NCBI GenBank assembly: GCA_949289345.1
Contig: CASENS010000052.1
Location: 62,001 to 126,000 of the forward strand
Direction: 5' to 3'
DNA from: an uncultured Bacteroides sp.
GTDB taxonomy: Bacteria > Bacteroidota > Bacteroidia > Bacteroidales > Bacteroidaceae
Length of the DNA stretch: 64,000 nucleotides
Made by a program: the position numbers and the translations under genes. The notes beneath the pieces are model-generated. The model had not been told where the DNA came from, searched no databases, and was given only the letters and a program-made list of their open reading frames with translations. Below, piece by piece: positions 18,298-27,621 of this stretch. Numbering within the stretch: the stretch's first letter is position 1; each line of letters opens with the position of its first letter.

Positions 18298-20274
18298 ATG
18301 AGAAAAAATAAAATATTATTTAATTTATGGATTGCCGCTTCTGTTCTTTCTTTTACATCGTGTATGGGTGTATTGGATAAGGAACCTTTAGACTTGATGA
18401 CGGAAGAAAATGTGTGGAATGATGTGAAATTGGCTCAAGGTGTAGTCAACAAATGTTATAGCAGCATTTTTTATTTTTCGAAATACCAAAGTGACGGTAA
18501 AGACCGTGGCAGCGATTGCCAGACAGACCAGTTCTGGTGTCACTGGCAGTTGGGTAATTGTGCGGATGACAACGCTTGGACTACTTCCACTGATTTTGGT
18601 TGGAACAAGTTCGGTGATGTTCGTAATGCCAATGTCGCCATAGAACATTTAACTGATGAGGTTGTACGCAGTCAGATAGGAGAGGACGAGGCGGATAATC
18701 TGTTGGGGCAGGCATATCTGTTGAAAGCTGCCACGTATTTTCTGCAAGCGCGTAAGTTCGGCGGATGGATTATTGTAGAACATTCCTTGGACAGTGATGG
18801 GCAGAATGCCGCCAAAGATGAGGCGGCGGCTGAGAAGCTACAGTTGCCGCGCGCAACCATGAAGGAGACTTATGACTATGCGATAGACCTGTGTGAAAAG
18901 GCTGCGTCATTGTTGAATGAGAAAAATGATTTCGGCGAATTATCTAAAGGAGCTGCCTATGCCTTATTGTCGGAAATGTGCTTGCATGGAGCCATCTATA
19001 TGCAGAAGTATGAAAGCGTTGACCCCAGACCTTATTTGGAGAAAGCGATCAAAGCTGTCGAGGATTTGGATAATTTGGGCTTGTATTCATTGGTTCCGGG
19101 GGAGGAATATGGAAAAATGTTTAAAGATTACCAGTATGCACAGACTTGTCCGGAGATAATTTTCAATATGCAAAGGAATAGTCTGTATACTACAACGGAA
19201 CATGAAGATAACCGCTTCTTTATCCATCCCACCGGGGTTTCTTATCTGAATACTACGAAATTGAACCTGGCTTTTCAACCCATGGAGGGATTTGAGGCGT
19301 GGGGATATGGCACTGTATCTCCTACACCACAGCATATCGAGCGCGCTTATTACATCATTGATGAGGATGGAAAGGCCCGTCGCTTTGAAGAGTCGTTGAG
19401 ATTTAGGGACAATATAGACATTGTGAATGAAGTGGATAAGGCAGACAACAGTACGATGCGCGAAAAACGGAAATTAAAAGCAAGTTCAGCTTATGAGTCT
19501 ATTACGGATTTGCTGTATACCGGTCGTGACCAACGTTTCTATCAGACGGTGGGCTATGACGGCGGACAATTGTTTGGCAATACCATCTATATGAGGACTG
19601 GTGGTAATTATCATCCGCTTTCTTATATTAAGACGAATCGCGAGAGAGGTTCCGTGACAGGTTATGTCTATAAGAAATTTGTGGTGGAAACACAGGCAAG
19701 TCCTGATAAAGCTCCGGTTGATTTAACCCGTCCGATATTCCGTTTGGGGCGTTGTTATCTGAATGCAGCTGAAGCTTATCTCTATTTGGGAGATGAAGCG
19801 AAAGCCATCCAGTATATCAATAAGACAAGGGTGACTCATGGTGGATTGCCTGCACTGACAAATGAAACTGGTGACGAACTGAAGAAGATTTATATCGATG
19901 AACGTGATGCTGAACTCGACTTGGAGAATGACAGATACTGGACGTTGATGCGCACCTCTATAGCCTGGGGTGTGATGCGTGAAAATGGTATTCCGGATGC
20001 CAATAACAAAGGCGGTTTGATTCCGATCCTGAATGGAGGAGACCAGAATGGAGCCGACGTTGCAACGATAGAAATTGAGGTTCCGGGTGACGCCATGGTC
20101 GAAGCGGATTTTATGAAGCCTAATGCTTATTTTCTCCGCGAACTTTATTCTCCGCAAACTGACCGCTATTTCCGTTTTACGGTAAACAAACGCTATTTGT
20201 TCCCGGTTCCGCAAAGCGAGATAGACCAGAATGAGAATATTAATCCGGAAGACCAAAATGAGAATTGGAAATAA
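18298..20274 (+). CDS. susD: SusD/RagB surface glycan-binding lipoprotein
   Basis: A 658-residue lipoprotein (lipobox SFTSC, Cys22) that forms the hinged lid of the SusC pore. The N-terminal LDKEPLDLMTEENVWND and the TPR-like helices, with FRLGRCYLNAAEAYLYLGD near the C-terminus, are typical. It is somewhat longer than starch SusD (551). It lies between susC (14 bp) and the small lipoprotein gene (18 bp). Confidence 0.96.
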   Translation: MRKNKILFNLWIAASVLSFTSCMGVLDKEPLDLMTEENVWNDVKLAQGVVNKCYSSIFYFSKYQSDGKDRGSDCQTDQFWCHWQLGNCADDNAWTTSTDFGWNKFGDVRNANVAIEHLTDEVVRSQIGEDEADNLLGQAYLLKAATYFLQARKFGGWIIVEHSLDSDGQNAAKDEAAAEKLQLPRATMKETYDYAIDLCEKAASLLNEKNDFGELSKGAAYALLSEMCLHGAIYMQKYESVDPRPYLEKAIKAVEDLDNLGLYSLVPGEEYGKMFKDYQYAQTCPEIIFNMQRNSLYTTTEHEDNRFFIHPTGVSYLNTTKLNLAFQPMEGFEAWGYGTVSPTPQHIERAYYIIDEDGKARRFEESLRFRDNIDIVNEVDKADNSTMREKRKLKASSAYESITDLLYTGRDQRFYQTVGYDGGQLFGNTIYMRTGGNYHPLSYIKTNRERGSVTGYVYKKFVVETQASPDKAPVDLTRPIFRLGRCYLNAAEAYLYLGDEAKAIQYINKTRVTHGGLPALTNETGDELKKIYIDERDAELDLENDRYWTLMRTSIAWGVMRENGIPDANNKGGLIPILNGGDQNGADVATIEIEVPGDAMVEADFMKPNAYFLRELYSPQTDRYFRFTVNKRYLFPVPQSEIDQNENINPEDQNENWK

Positions 20275-20292
20275 ATTATAAAGTGTACGATT

Positions 20293-20760
20293 ATGAAAAA
20301 ATACAGTATCTTATTGTTGCTTCCTTTCTTTTCCATGTTGTTTACTTCATGCTTAAAGGATGGCTTGGATGAGGGAGTGCTTTCAACAGAATGTGACGTG
20401 ACGAACATTCATTTCGAGCATAGATGGGCTACCGAAATGACGACTTCGGGGATGTATCAGTTGAATTTTATGGAGATGACAGTAAATAAAACGATTGATA
20501 CGGAGAATTGTGTCATTGAGGTTCAGATTACAGTTCCGGCGGTAAGTAACAATTACCCGCAAGAACAACGTGACGCGACAACGCTATCCAACATGGCATG
20601 TTCCTTTGAGGTGTCCCGTGCCGCAAGTGTTGCCCCCTTGAATGGAGCACCGGTTTTGGGTAAATTGGGAGATTATACCAAAGAGCATACCTATCGGGTA
20701 ATCTCTGCCTCCGGTGAATATAAAGATTGGACTGTAAAAGTTACATCATTTACTAAATAA
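20293..20760 (+). CDS. Small PUL surface lipoprotein (SusE position, DUF5018-like)
   Basis: A 155-residue lipoprotein (lipobox MLFTSC, Cys19) with a single beta-sandwich-like domain ending in YRVISASGEYKDWTVKVTSF, a signature seen in DUF5018-type domains of surface glycan-binding proteins. It directly follows susD, the place of SusE/SusF-like accessory binders. Glycan binding is inferred from position and fold pattern. Confidence 0.75.
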   Translation: MKKYSILLLLPFFSMLFTSCLKDGLDEGVLSTECDVTNIHFEHRWATEMTTSGMYQLNFMEMTVNKTIDTENCVIEVQITVPAVSNNYPQEQRDATTLSNMACSFEVSRAASVAPLNGAPVLGKLGDYTKEHTYRVISASGEYKDWTVKVTSFTK

Positions 20761-20776
20761 TTGCTTATATTGGGAC

Positions 20777-20814
20777 GGGCGTGTCATAATGATATGATGA
20801 ATTACGACACGCCC
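20777..20814 (+). terminator. Strong hairpin between the transport and enzyme halves of the PUL
   Basis: Perfect arms GGGCGTGTC and GACACGCCC, extended inward by TAAT/ATTA, around GATATGATGA. It starts 16 bp after the SusE-position gene and ends 32 bp before the next start. There is no U-tract, so it may be a partial terminator or an mRNA 3'-end stabiliser that lowers expression of the downstream enzymes relative to susCD. Confidence 0.7.
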
Positions 20815-20846
20815 GCCTGTTTACTAACAAATAAATGGTAATTTCT

Positions 20847-21980
20847 ATGAAGACCTTGATTTGGGCGGTGTTCCTGTTTTTAGGCTTAAACCATGTGTGT
20901 GCCCAACAGAAGTCTTTTACTCCCGGTGCCATCTGGAAGGATAATAACGGCGTTCCAATTAATGCGCACGGAGGCGGTATCTTATATGATGGCGGTACTT
21001 ACTACTGGTTTGGTGAGCATAAAACGGAAGGACGTGCAGGGAATGTGGCTCAAGTGGGTGTGCATTGCTACTCCTCAACGGATTTATACAATTGGACAGA
21101 CCGAGGCATTGCCCTTAGCGTGAGCGATGATCCGGCAAGTGATATTGTGAAAGGCTGTATTTTGGAACGGCCTAAAGTGATATACAATCAGAAAACAGGG
21201 AAATATGTAATGTATTTCCATTTGGAGTTGAAAGGAATGGGGTATGCTGCGGCCCGTACAGGTGTTGCTGTGAGCGATAAAGTAACCGGACCTTATAAAT
21301 TCTTGAAATCGCTTCGCCCGAATGCCGGTATCTTTCCGGTTAATATGACAGAAGCCCAACGCACCGCTACGATAACTCCCGAAGATATAAAAGGATTTAG
21401 CCCATCCGAAAAGGACTCGGTTATAGCCGACGGACTGTATGTTCGTCGTGACTTAAAAACAGGACAAATGTCTCGTGATATGACTTTGTATGTAGATGAT
21501 GACCAAAAGGCCTATCATATTTACTCATCCGAAGAAAACAAGACGCTACATATTGCGGAACTGACGGACGATTATTTGGATTACACAGGGAAATATTATC
21601 GCATTGACCCCGCTGGTTGGAATGAAGCTCCTTCTTTGTTTAAGAAAGACGGTCGTTATTATATGATTACTTCCGGATGTACAGGTTGGAATCCCAATCC
21701 GGCCCGTCTGTTGGTGGCAGATCAGATTTGCGGTCCGTGGAAAAGATTGCCGGACAACCCGGCCGTAGGGGCTGATGCTGAAACCACCTTTCACTCTCAG
21801 AGCACCTTCATTTTGCCGGCTCCCGGAAGGAAGGATGCTTTCATCTTTATGGCAGACCGCTGGAAACCGGCCAATGCTATTGATGGCCGTTATGTCTGGT
21901 TGCCCATCGTGTTTGAGAACGGATTACCCGTTTTGAAGTGGTTGGATGAGTGGGATTTGAGTGTGTTTGATAAACAATAG
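20847..21980 (+). CDS. GH43-like beta-propeller glycosidase (galactanase-type subfamily)
   Basis: A 377-residue secreted enzyme. I prefer the second ATG (20847) because MKTLIWAVFLFLGLNHVCA is then a standard signal peptide; an ATG four codons upstream at 20835 is possible. The five-bladed propeller shows W-D-NG-x-INAHGGG-LYDGGTYYWFGE, as in GH43 subfamilies 24 and 34, which act on beta-1,3-galactan or beta-galactosides and in some of which the usual catalytic base is replaced. The subfamily is assigned by motif recall. It is first in the enzyme half of the PUL. Confidence 0.8.
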   Translation: MKTLIWAVFLFLGLNHVCAQQKSFTPGAIWKDNNGVPINAHGGGILYDGGTYYWFGEHKTEGRAGNVAQVGVHCYSSTDLYNWTDRGIALSVSDDPASDIVKGCILERPKVIYNQKTGKYVMYFHLELKGMGYAAARTGVAVSDKVTGPYKFLKSLRPNAGIFPVNMTEAQRTATITPEDIKGFSPSEKDSVIADGLYVRRDLKTGQMSRDMTLYVDDDQKAYHIYSSEENKTLHIAELTDDYLDYTGKYYRIDPAGWNEAPSLFKKDGRYYMITSGCTGWNPNPARLLVADQICGPWKRLPDNPAVGADAETTFHSQSTFILPAPGRKDAFIFMADRWKPANAIDGRYVWLPIVFENGLPVLKWLDEWDLSVFDKQ

Positions 21981-21995
21981 GAGACTTATAGCCCT

Positions 21996-22982
21996 ATGAT
22001 GCTGATGAAGAATTTTTATTTTCCCATCATCATGATTGCCATTGGTTGTCTGGGCTGCGTTCCGAAAAAACAGGTCCAAATTTCCAATCCTATTATGAAC
22101 GGTTATTATGCCGATCCTTCTATGGTGCAATATGGAGGTAAATACTATATTTACGCAACAATAGACCCTTGGGGAAGCGATGAATTAGCTGTGTTCGAAA
22201 CGGCAGACTTTCAGCATTTTGAGCGGAAGCACATTAATTGGCCAACCAAAGCGGCATGTACCAGTCCTACTTCGGGGAAAGACATGGTGTGGGCTCCGTC
22301 TGTCATACAGGGGAATGACGGAAAGTTTTATATGTATGTTTCAGTAGGTAATGAGATATGGGCCGGTATTGCGGAACATCCGCTCGGTCCTTGGCGAAAT
22401 GCTAAAGAAGATGGTTCGCCTTTGATTCCGGGCAATCTGATCCCCGGATATCATATGATTGATGCGGAGTGTTTTATAGATGATGACAACCGTGCATATT
22501 TATATTGGGGGTCGGGACTGGATTGGAAAAACGGAAAATGTTTCATGGTTCCTTTAGCGGCAAATATGATTGATTTCATGGCAGAACCTGTGGATGTGAC
22601 TCCGCCTCATTATTTTGAAGGTCCGGTCATGATGAAACGGAACGGCATTTATTACCTAATGTACTCCAATGGCAAGGCGATAGATTATACATATAATGTC
22701 CGGTATGCTATGGCCCGCAGTCCTTGGGACCCGTTTGTAGAAGGAGTTAACAGTCCGATACTGCAAACCTCTGCGGATAGTGTGACGTATGGACCGGGCC
22801 ATCATTGTGTGTTTTCTCATGATGGACAAATGTATATTCTTTATCACCGGATATTTCCGCAAAAGAAAGACTATGTGTTAAGGCAGCTTTGCCTTGATAG
22901 TCTGAATTTCGACAGTGAGGGGAATATACTGGAAGTGAAACCGCAAGGCGTATCCTTGCGGTTCAATAATCGGAATGATTAA
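21996..22982 (+). CDS. GH43 family glycosidase (arabinosidase/xylosidase/galactosidase type)
   Basis: A 328-residue lipoprotein (lipobox IGCLGC). The three GH43 catalytic residues are all visible: base Asp40 in GYYADPS, pKa modulator Asp156 in MIDAECF, and acid Glu208 in YFEGP. Members remove alpha-L-arabinofuranose, beta-xylose or beta-galactose from side chains or oligosaccharides. It lies 15 bp after the other GH43-like gene, so the two are co-transcribed. Confidence 0.9.
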   Translation: MMLMKNFYFPIIMIAIGCLGCVPKKQVQISNPIMNGYYADPSMVQYGGKYYIYATIDPWGSDELAVFETADFQHFERKHINWPTKAACTSPTSGKDMVWAPSVIQGNDGKFYMYVSVGNEIWAGIAEHPLGPWRNAKEDGSPLIPGNLIPGYHMIDAECFIDDDNRAYLYWGSGLDWKNGKCFMVPLAANMIDFMAEPVDVTPPHYFEGPVMMKRNGIYYLMYSNGKAIDYTYNVRYAMARSPWDPFVEGVNSPILQTSADSVTYGPGHHCVFSHDGQMYILYHRIFPQKKDYVLRQLCLDSLNFDSEGNILEVKPQGVSLRFNNRND

Positions 22983-23149
22983 TTATCGCAAGGAAATGAA
23001 TAGGGTTGGTTCAAAAGTATTTGAGGAGCGTCCTTTTCATCCCGGGTGTAGTCGTGAGGACTTACGTATGGCCTCCTCATGTGTTTTGTGAGAATGTCTC
23101 TGCTATGAATTTTGTCTACAGACTGAATTACTTATGTCAAATTAGTGTA

Positions 23150-24553
23150 ATGGTTAAAATGAAGATACTGCAATTTATTTTATTTATTATGTGCTCCACG
23201 GCCGTTCAGGCACAAGAGCTTGTCACATACCAAATTCCCAAGGAGATGTTTTATTCTGCGCACAATGATGATTTCACGGTAAAAGTGCGTGTACCTGGGG
23301 GCGAGTGGAATGACTTGTATGAATATAAGGTTGAGGTGGATATGGATAATCGGGAAACCGCTTCGATGGTATTCTTTGACTTTTCCGGAAAAGTGGAAAT
23401 ACAGGTAAGAAAAAACAATGGGCGGGTTGATGACGTGCAGATTCGTCCGTTGTCATACGGCATTATTCCGGAGGTGGATGGCTCAATCGTCACTTTTACG
23501 CTCGACAGACCACGTAAGTTGTCGTTAGAGGTCAATGGAGACAAATTACGAAATTTGCACATTTTTGCCAATGCCATAGAAACAGAGAAACCTGCTTCGG
23601 ATGATCCTGACGTCATTTATTTTGATCCCGGATTACATCAGCCCCAGGGGAAAAACGGTGCGGTATTCCGTATACCTTCAGGGAAAACGGTGTATATTGA
23701 CGGAAGTGCGGTTCTGAAAGGAAAACTTTTGGTTGAAAATGCGCAGGATGTGAAGATAATGGGACATGGTATCGTTTTCCAGCCGGAGCGCGGTGTGGAG
23801 ATTCGTCATTCGCAAAATATTGTTGTGGACGGACCGGTCTTCATCAATCCTTCGCATTACACAATTTATGGGGGCGAGGTTAACGGTTTAACTGTTCGTA
23901 ACATTAAGTCATTCAGTAATCGTGGATGGAGCGATGGTATAGACCTTATGTCCTGTTCGGATGTATTATTGGAGAATGTATTCATGCGTAATTCGGATGA
24001 TTGCATAGCTATTTACGGACATCGTTGGGAATCTTATGGGAATGTTCGGAATATCCATGTGAAAAATTCAACGCTTTGGGCTGACATAGCCCATCCCATC
24101 AACATCGGATTGCATGGAAATGCCGAAGCCGGTGGTGATACGATTGAAAATGTCACTTTTAGCGATATTGATATTTTGGAACACGATGAAGATGACCGCA
24201 ACTGCCAAGGTTGCATGGCCATTTGTCCCAGCGACAATAATCTGGTGCGGAACCTGACTTTTGAGAATATCCGCGTGGAAGATTTTCAAGAAGGGCAGTT
24301 GTTTAACATACGGGTGCTGAATGATAAAAAGTATAGTAAGGCTCCCGGTCGCGGTATTGAGAATGTGCTGTTTAAAAATATCCGGTATAATGGTAAAGGG
24401 GCAAATCCGTCCATGATTTATGGATATGACAAAGAACGGGGAGTGAGAGATATCACGTTTGAGAATGTATGGATAAATGGTGAACTTATTGAGAATGCCT
24501 TACAAGGGAATATCATAGTAGGGGATTATGTTTCCGGTATACAGTTTAAATGA
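23150..24553 (+). CDS. GH28-like right-handed beta-helix glycosidase
   Basis: A secreted protein of about 467 residues. The best start is ATG 23150 or 23159, giving MKILQFILFIMCSTAVQA as signal peptide; longer in-frame starts would put about 50 unlikely residues in front. Parallel beta-helix rungs carry GWSDGIDLMS, NSDDCIAIYGH and HPINIGLHGN, matching the positions of the catalytic Asps and the His region of GH28 polygalacturonase-type enzymes, though the canonical GHG is altered. The target may be a galacturonic acid or other linkage in the PUL substrate. It follows a 167-bp gap after the second GH43 gene. Confidence 0.75.
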   Translation: MVKMKILQFILFIMCSTAVQAQELVTYQIPKEMFYSAHNDDFTVKVRVPGGEWNDLYEYKVEVDMDNRETASMVFFDFSGKVEIQVRKNNGRVDDVQIRPLSYGIIPEVDGSIVTFTLDRPRKLSLEVNGDKLRNLHIFANAIETEKPASDDPDVIYFDPGLHQPQGKNGAVFRIPSGKTVYIDGSAVLKGKLLVENAQDVKIMGHGIVFQPERGVEIRHSQNIVVDGPVFINPSHYTIYGGEVNGLTVRNIKSFSNRGWSDGIDLMSCSDVLLENVFMRNSDDCIAIYGHRWESYGNVRNIHVKNSTLWADIAHPINIGLHGNAEAGGDTIENVTFSDIDILEHDEDDRNCQGCMAICPSDNNLVRNLTFENIRVEDFQEGQLFNIRVLNDKKYSKAPGRGIENVLFKNIRYNGKGANPSMIYGYDKERGVRDITFENVWINGELIENALQGNIIVGDYVSGIQFK

Positions 24554-24610
24554 TATGAATGTATTTGCTAAGGTGCTTTCCCTTAGTGGGTGTAATGTAT
24601 AAATTAAAAC

Positions 24611-26455
24611 ATGGTTATGAATATGAGATTGATTTTTTGTTTATTGCTTCTGTTTACGGTTTCTTATAGCGGGCAACTGAAGTCGCAGACCGTAAATTCT
24701 CCCGATGGCGCTGTCCGGATAGATTTTTCGTTGACAGAACAGTCAAAACGTAATTATCCGGAGGGTACTCCGATGTATGCGGTTTCTTATAAAGGTGAAC
24801 CATTCCTGTTGCCTTCCCGTTTGGGATTTGACTTGTTGGGGACGGCCGAAATGAAATCTTTTTTAAAGATAGAGAATGTTCTTCGTTCTGAAAAGCGTGG
24901 TGCTTGGAGGCCGCTTTATGGTGAGCGTAGCGAATATCCTGATAATTACAATGAGATGACGGTAGTGCTTAAAGAAACCTTGTCCCCGCATCGTCAATTT
25001 AAAATTGTTTTCCGTGCTTACAATGAGGGGATTGCGTTCCGTTATGAGATCCCTGCGCAGAAAGGACTTGAAAAAGTAGTTGTCAGCAGAGAACTCACAG
25101 AGTTCGTTTTTCCGCAATATACATCGGTGTGGCAGTCGTATGGGCATGAAGGCAAGTATTCTAAAGTTTATGTGAATGAAATTCAGCCCAATTGTGAATT
25201 ACCACTTACGTGTGTGACCGAGAAAGGAACTTTTGGAGCGATATTCGAAGCCGGTAACAGCCATTATCCGCGGGCGTACGTTAAGTCGCTTCAGTCGCGT
25301 GGCACCTCTTTGGGTATATCTCTACGAGGTGAAGCAAAAGGTGCCGGGGGAATGACGACTGCCTGGCGGGCCATAACGCTTGCGGAAAAACCGGGAGGAC
25401 TCATCGAACAGAATTATTTGATACTTAATTTGAATGATTCATGTCGGCTTGCGGACACGTCGTGGATAAAACCGGGTACGGTAATGCGTGAGATAGATCT
25501 GAACACAGAAGCCAGTTTTAAGCTGATAGATTTCTGCGCGCGTAAAGGTATAGACAATATTTTGTATGATGGGTTATGGTACGGACCGGATAAGGATATT
25601 AAGAGTTATCCGGGTACTCCGAAACCTGGATTGGATTTGCAGGCCGCTATCCGGTATGCCAAAGAAAAAGGTATCGGCGTCTTTCTGTATCTTGATAAGA
25701 TAGCTGTAGAACGTTATGCGGATGAAGTTTTCCCCTTGTATGAGAAATGGGGTGTGAAAGGGATAAAACCGGGATTTGTGAGCACAGGGAACCAAGAGTG
25801 GCAAGAGTGGATTGAAGCCACGGTCAAGAAGGCTGCTGAATATCATTTAATGGTCAATATACATGACGCTTATCGTCCGACAGGTTTTAGCCGCACTTAT
25901 CCGAATCTTGTGACTCAGGAAGGCATTCACGGTAATGAGCAGCAACCGAACGCCGATCATGACGCAATGTTGCCGTTCACGCGCTTCACGATTGGCGCGG
26001 GAGATTATACGCCCGGATATTTACGTGTTGGTTTACAAAGCACATGGGCGCATCGTCTTGCTCTTCCGGTCTTGTTCTACAGCCCTGCACAATTCCTGTT
26101 CTGGCGTGAACGACCTGAAGCCGGGCATGATCGTCCGGAATTGAAATATTGGGAACATATTCCTACCGTATGGGATGATACAAAAGTGATTGACGGAGCT
26201 ATTGGCGAATACATTATAATGGCTCGCCGGAGTGGAGCGATGTGGTATGTAGGCGGTATTACAAATACTAATGCAAGGAGCGTTGTTTTGAATTGTTCTT
26301 TTTTAACTCCCGGCAAGCAATATAAAGCGACGATTTATACCGATGATGTGTTGTCGGACGATAAAGTTACTATAGAAACCAAGCGTGTGTCATGCAAAGA
26401 TAAGCTTACATTTAATTTAAAAAGTAGTGGTGGATTTGCTTTGAAAATAGAATAG
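24611..26455 (+). CDS. GH97 glycosidase (SusB-like, probably inverting)
   Basis: A 614-residue exported enzyme; the mature part begins near SQTVNSPDGAVRIDF. Further in-frame ATGs four residues in (24623) would also give a good signal peptide. GH97 marks include the N-terminal beta-super-sandwich, GIDNILYDGLWYGP, and NLVTQEGIHGNE with the Glu residues used for acid/base chemistry and Ca2+. Where retaining GH97 enzymes have KIDF with a nucleophilic Asp, this protein has IKPGFV, like the VKSGYV of inverting SusB. It probably releases alpha-glucose or alpha-galactose ends. It is the last gene of the PUL. Confidence 0.88.
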   Translation: MVMNMRLIFCLLLLFTVSYSGQLKSQTVNSPDGAVRIDFSLTEQSKRNYPEGTPMYAVSYKGEPFLLPSRLGFDLLGTAEMKSFLKIENVLRSEKRGAWRPLYGERSEYPDNYNEMTVVLKETLSPHRQFKIVFRAYNEGIAFRYEIPAQKGLEKVVVSRELTEFVFPQYTSVWQSYGHEGKYSKVYVNEIQPNCELPLTCVTEKGTFGAIFEAGNSHYPRAYVKSLQSRGTSLGISLRGEAKGAGGMTTAWRAITLAEKPGGLIEQNYLILNLNDSCRLADTSWIKPGTVMREIDLNTEASFKLIDFCARKGIDNILYDGLWYGPDKDIKSYPGTPKPGLDLQAAIRYAKEKGIGVFLYLDKIAVERYADEVFPLYEKWGVKGIKPGFVSTGNQEWQEWIEATVKKAAEYHLMVNIHDAYRPTGFSRTYPNLVTQEGIHGNEQQPNADHDAMLPFTRFTIGAGDYTPGYLRVGLQSTWAHRLALPVLFYSPAQFLFWRERPEAGHDRPELKYWEHIPTVWDDTKVIDGAIGEYIIMARRSGAMWYVGGITNTNARSVVLNCSFLTPGKQYKATIYTDDVLSDDKVTIETKRVSCKDKLTFNLKSSGGFALKIE

Positions 26456-26710
26456 GTACTCAGTCGGTTGTTTCCCCTTGTATGCTTGGTATGTGTATTG
26501 TCCGCGAGTTGTAAGTGAACCCTAATGGGAAAAATCATACGACCAAAGGGACTTTCAGCGTAAGTTGGAAACTGGAAGCAGACGATGGGAAATAGCTGAC
26601 TTGACGAACAGGAGGTGAGGTTTCAAGGCAAATCAAATACCTGTAATTATTATGCCTCTTTTTACGACCCCCAATAATTGTTTGTGGTAAAGAACTGTCG
26701 GAACCAGAAG
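26456..26710. other. Intergenic region after the PUL
   Basis: No gene, clear terminator or repeat family recognised in these 255 bp. The next gene's promoter begins at 26711. Confidence 0.5.
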
Positions 26711-26739
26711 TTGTAGGTTTAGAAAAAATGCTATCTTTG
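26711..26739 (+). promoter_or_regulatory. Promoter of the radical SAM gene
   Basis: TTG at 26711-26713, an 18-bp spacer and TATCTTTG at 26732-26739 match the Bacteroidetes -33/-7 layout. Transcription should start near 26746, giving a ~95-nt leader that contains a hairpin (26771-26808). Confidence 0.7.
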
Positions 26740-26750
26740 CAGGGCATATC

Positions 26751-26819
26751 ATGGATGAAAACGTGAAGTTGGCGGTTCCCGGTTCTGGGACAGGAATGGG
26801 GAACCGCACATCCGTATGA
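26751..26819 (+). other. 22-codon leader ORF spanning a hairpin
   Basis: Within the predicted leader an ORF starting MDENVKLAVPGSG runs 22 codons and stops 21 bp before the radical SAM ATG. It contains the whole hairpin formed by GCGGTTCCC (26772-26780) and GGGAACCGC (26799-26807). Its translation would open the hairpin, so it could couple translation to downstream expression; this is inference. Confidence 0.4.
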
Positions 26820-26840
26820 TAATAAAAAATATAATTGATT

Positions 26841-27614
26841 ATGACCGTTATTTATCCTTCTCCTATCTTCGGCCCCGTACATTCCCGCCGGTTGGGTGTG
26901 TCGCTGGGCATTAACCTGATGCCTGCCGATGGCAAGTTGTGTACGTTCAACTGCATCTATTGCGAATGTGGTTTCAACGAGGATTTCCGTCCTAAGTTGC
27001 CTCGTCCCACAAGAGAGGAAGTACGCCAGGCGTTGGAAGCCCGCTTGCAGGACATGCTGACTAACGGACCTGCTCCCGATGTGCTGACCTTTGCAGGCAA
27101 TGGGGAGCCTACGGCGCATCCGCATTTCCCGGAAATCATTGCGGACACATTGGCTTTGCGGAATAAATACTTCCCCAACGCGAAGGTGAGTGTGCTAAGC
27201 AACTCTACCTTTATCCACAAGCCTGCAGTGTCCGGAGCGTTGAAGCAAGTGGATAACAACATTCTGAAGTTGGATACCGTGGACGAATCGTACATCCATG
27301 TATTGGATCGCCCCGCCGGCCGTTATTCGGTGGAGGATATCATCGCGGGCATGAAGGCGTTCGAAGGCAAGTGCATCATCCAGACGATGTTCCTGAAAGG
27401 CGGATACAAGGGGCAGGACATGGACAACACGTCGGACAAGTATGTATTACCTTGGTTGGAGCGGGTGAAGGAAATTGCTCCGCAAAAGGTCATGATTTAC
27501 ACCATTGACCGCGAAACACCTGACCACGACCTGCGCAAAGCGACGCACGAAGAGCTGGACCGCATCGGAGCGTTGGTGAAAGAGGCCGGGCTGGAAGTGA
27601 GTGTATCGTACTGA
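26841..27614 (+). CDS. Radical SAM protein (COG0731-like)
   Basis: A 257-residue iron-sulfur radical SAM enzyme. The start is ATG 26841; an upstream in-frame TTG is less likely. GPVHSRRLGVSLGINLMP leads into the [4Fe-4S] motif CTFNCIYC, followed by FAGNGEPTAHP, the GGE-like SAM-binding stretch. Proteins of this group are relatives of tRNA-modifying and activating radical SAM enzymes, but the reaction here is unknown. It is transcribed alone, convergent with the nuclease gene 7 bp away. Confidence 0.85.
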   Translation: MTVIYPSPIFGPVHSRRLGVSLGINLMPADGKLCTFNCIYCECGFNEDFRPKLPRPTREEVRQALEARLQDMLTNGPAPDVLTFAGNGEPTAHPHFPEIIADTLALRNKYFPNAKVSVLSNSTFIHKPAVSGALKQVDNNILKLDTVDESYIHVLDRPAGRYSVEDIIAGMKAFEGKCIIQTMFLKGGYKGQDMDNTSDKYVLPWLERVKEIAPQKVMIYTIDRETPDHDLRKATHEELDRIGALVKEAGLEVSVSY

Positions 27615-27621
27615 CGTCCTT

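Noticed and set aside
23006-23149. Upstream starts for the GH28-like gene
   Set aside because: They would bury the signal peptide about 50 residues inside the protein.
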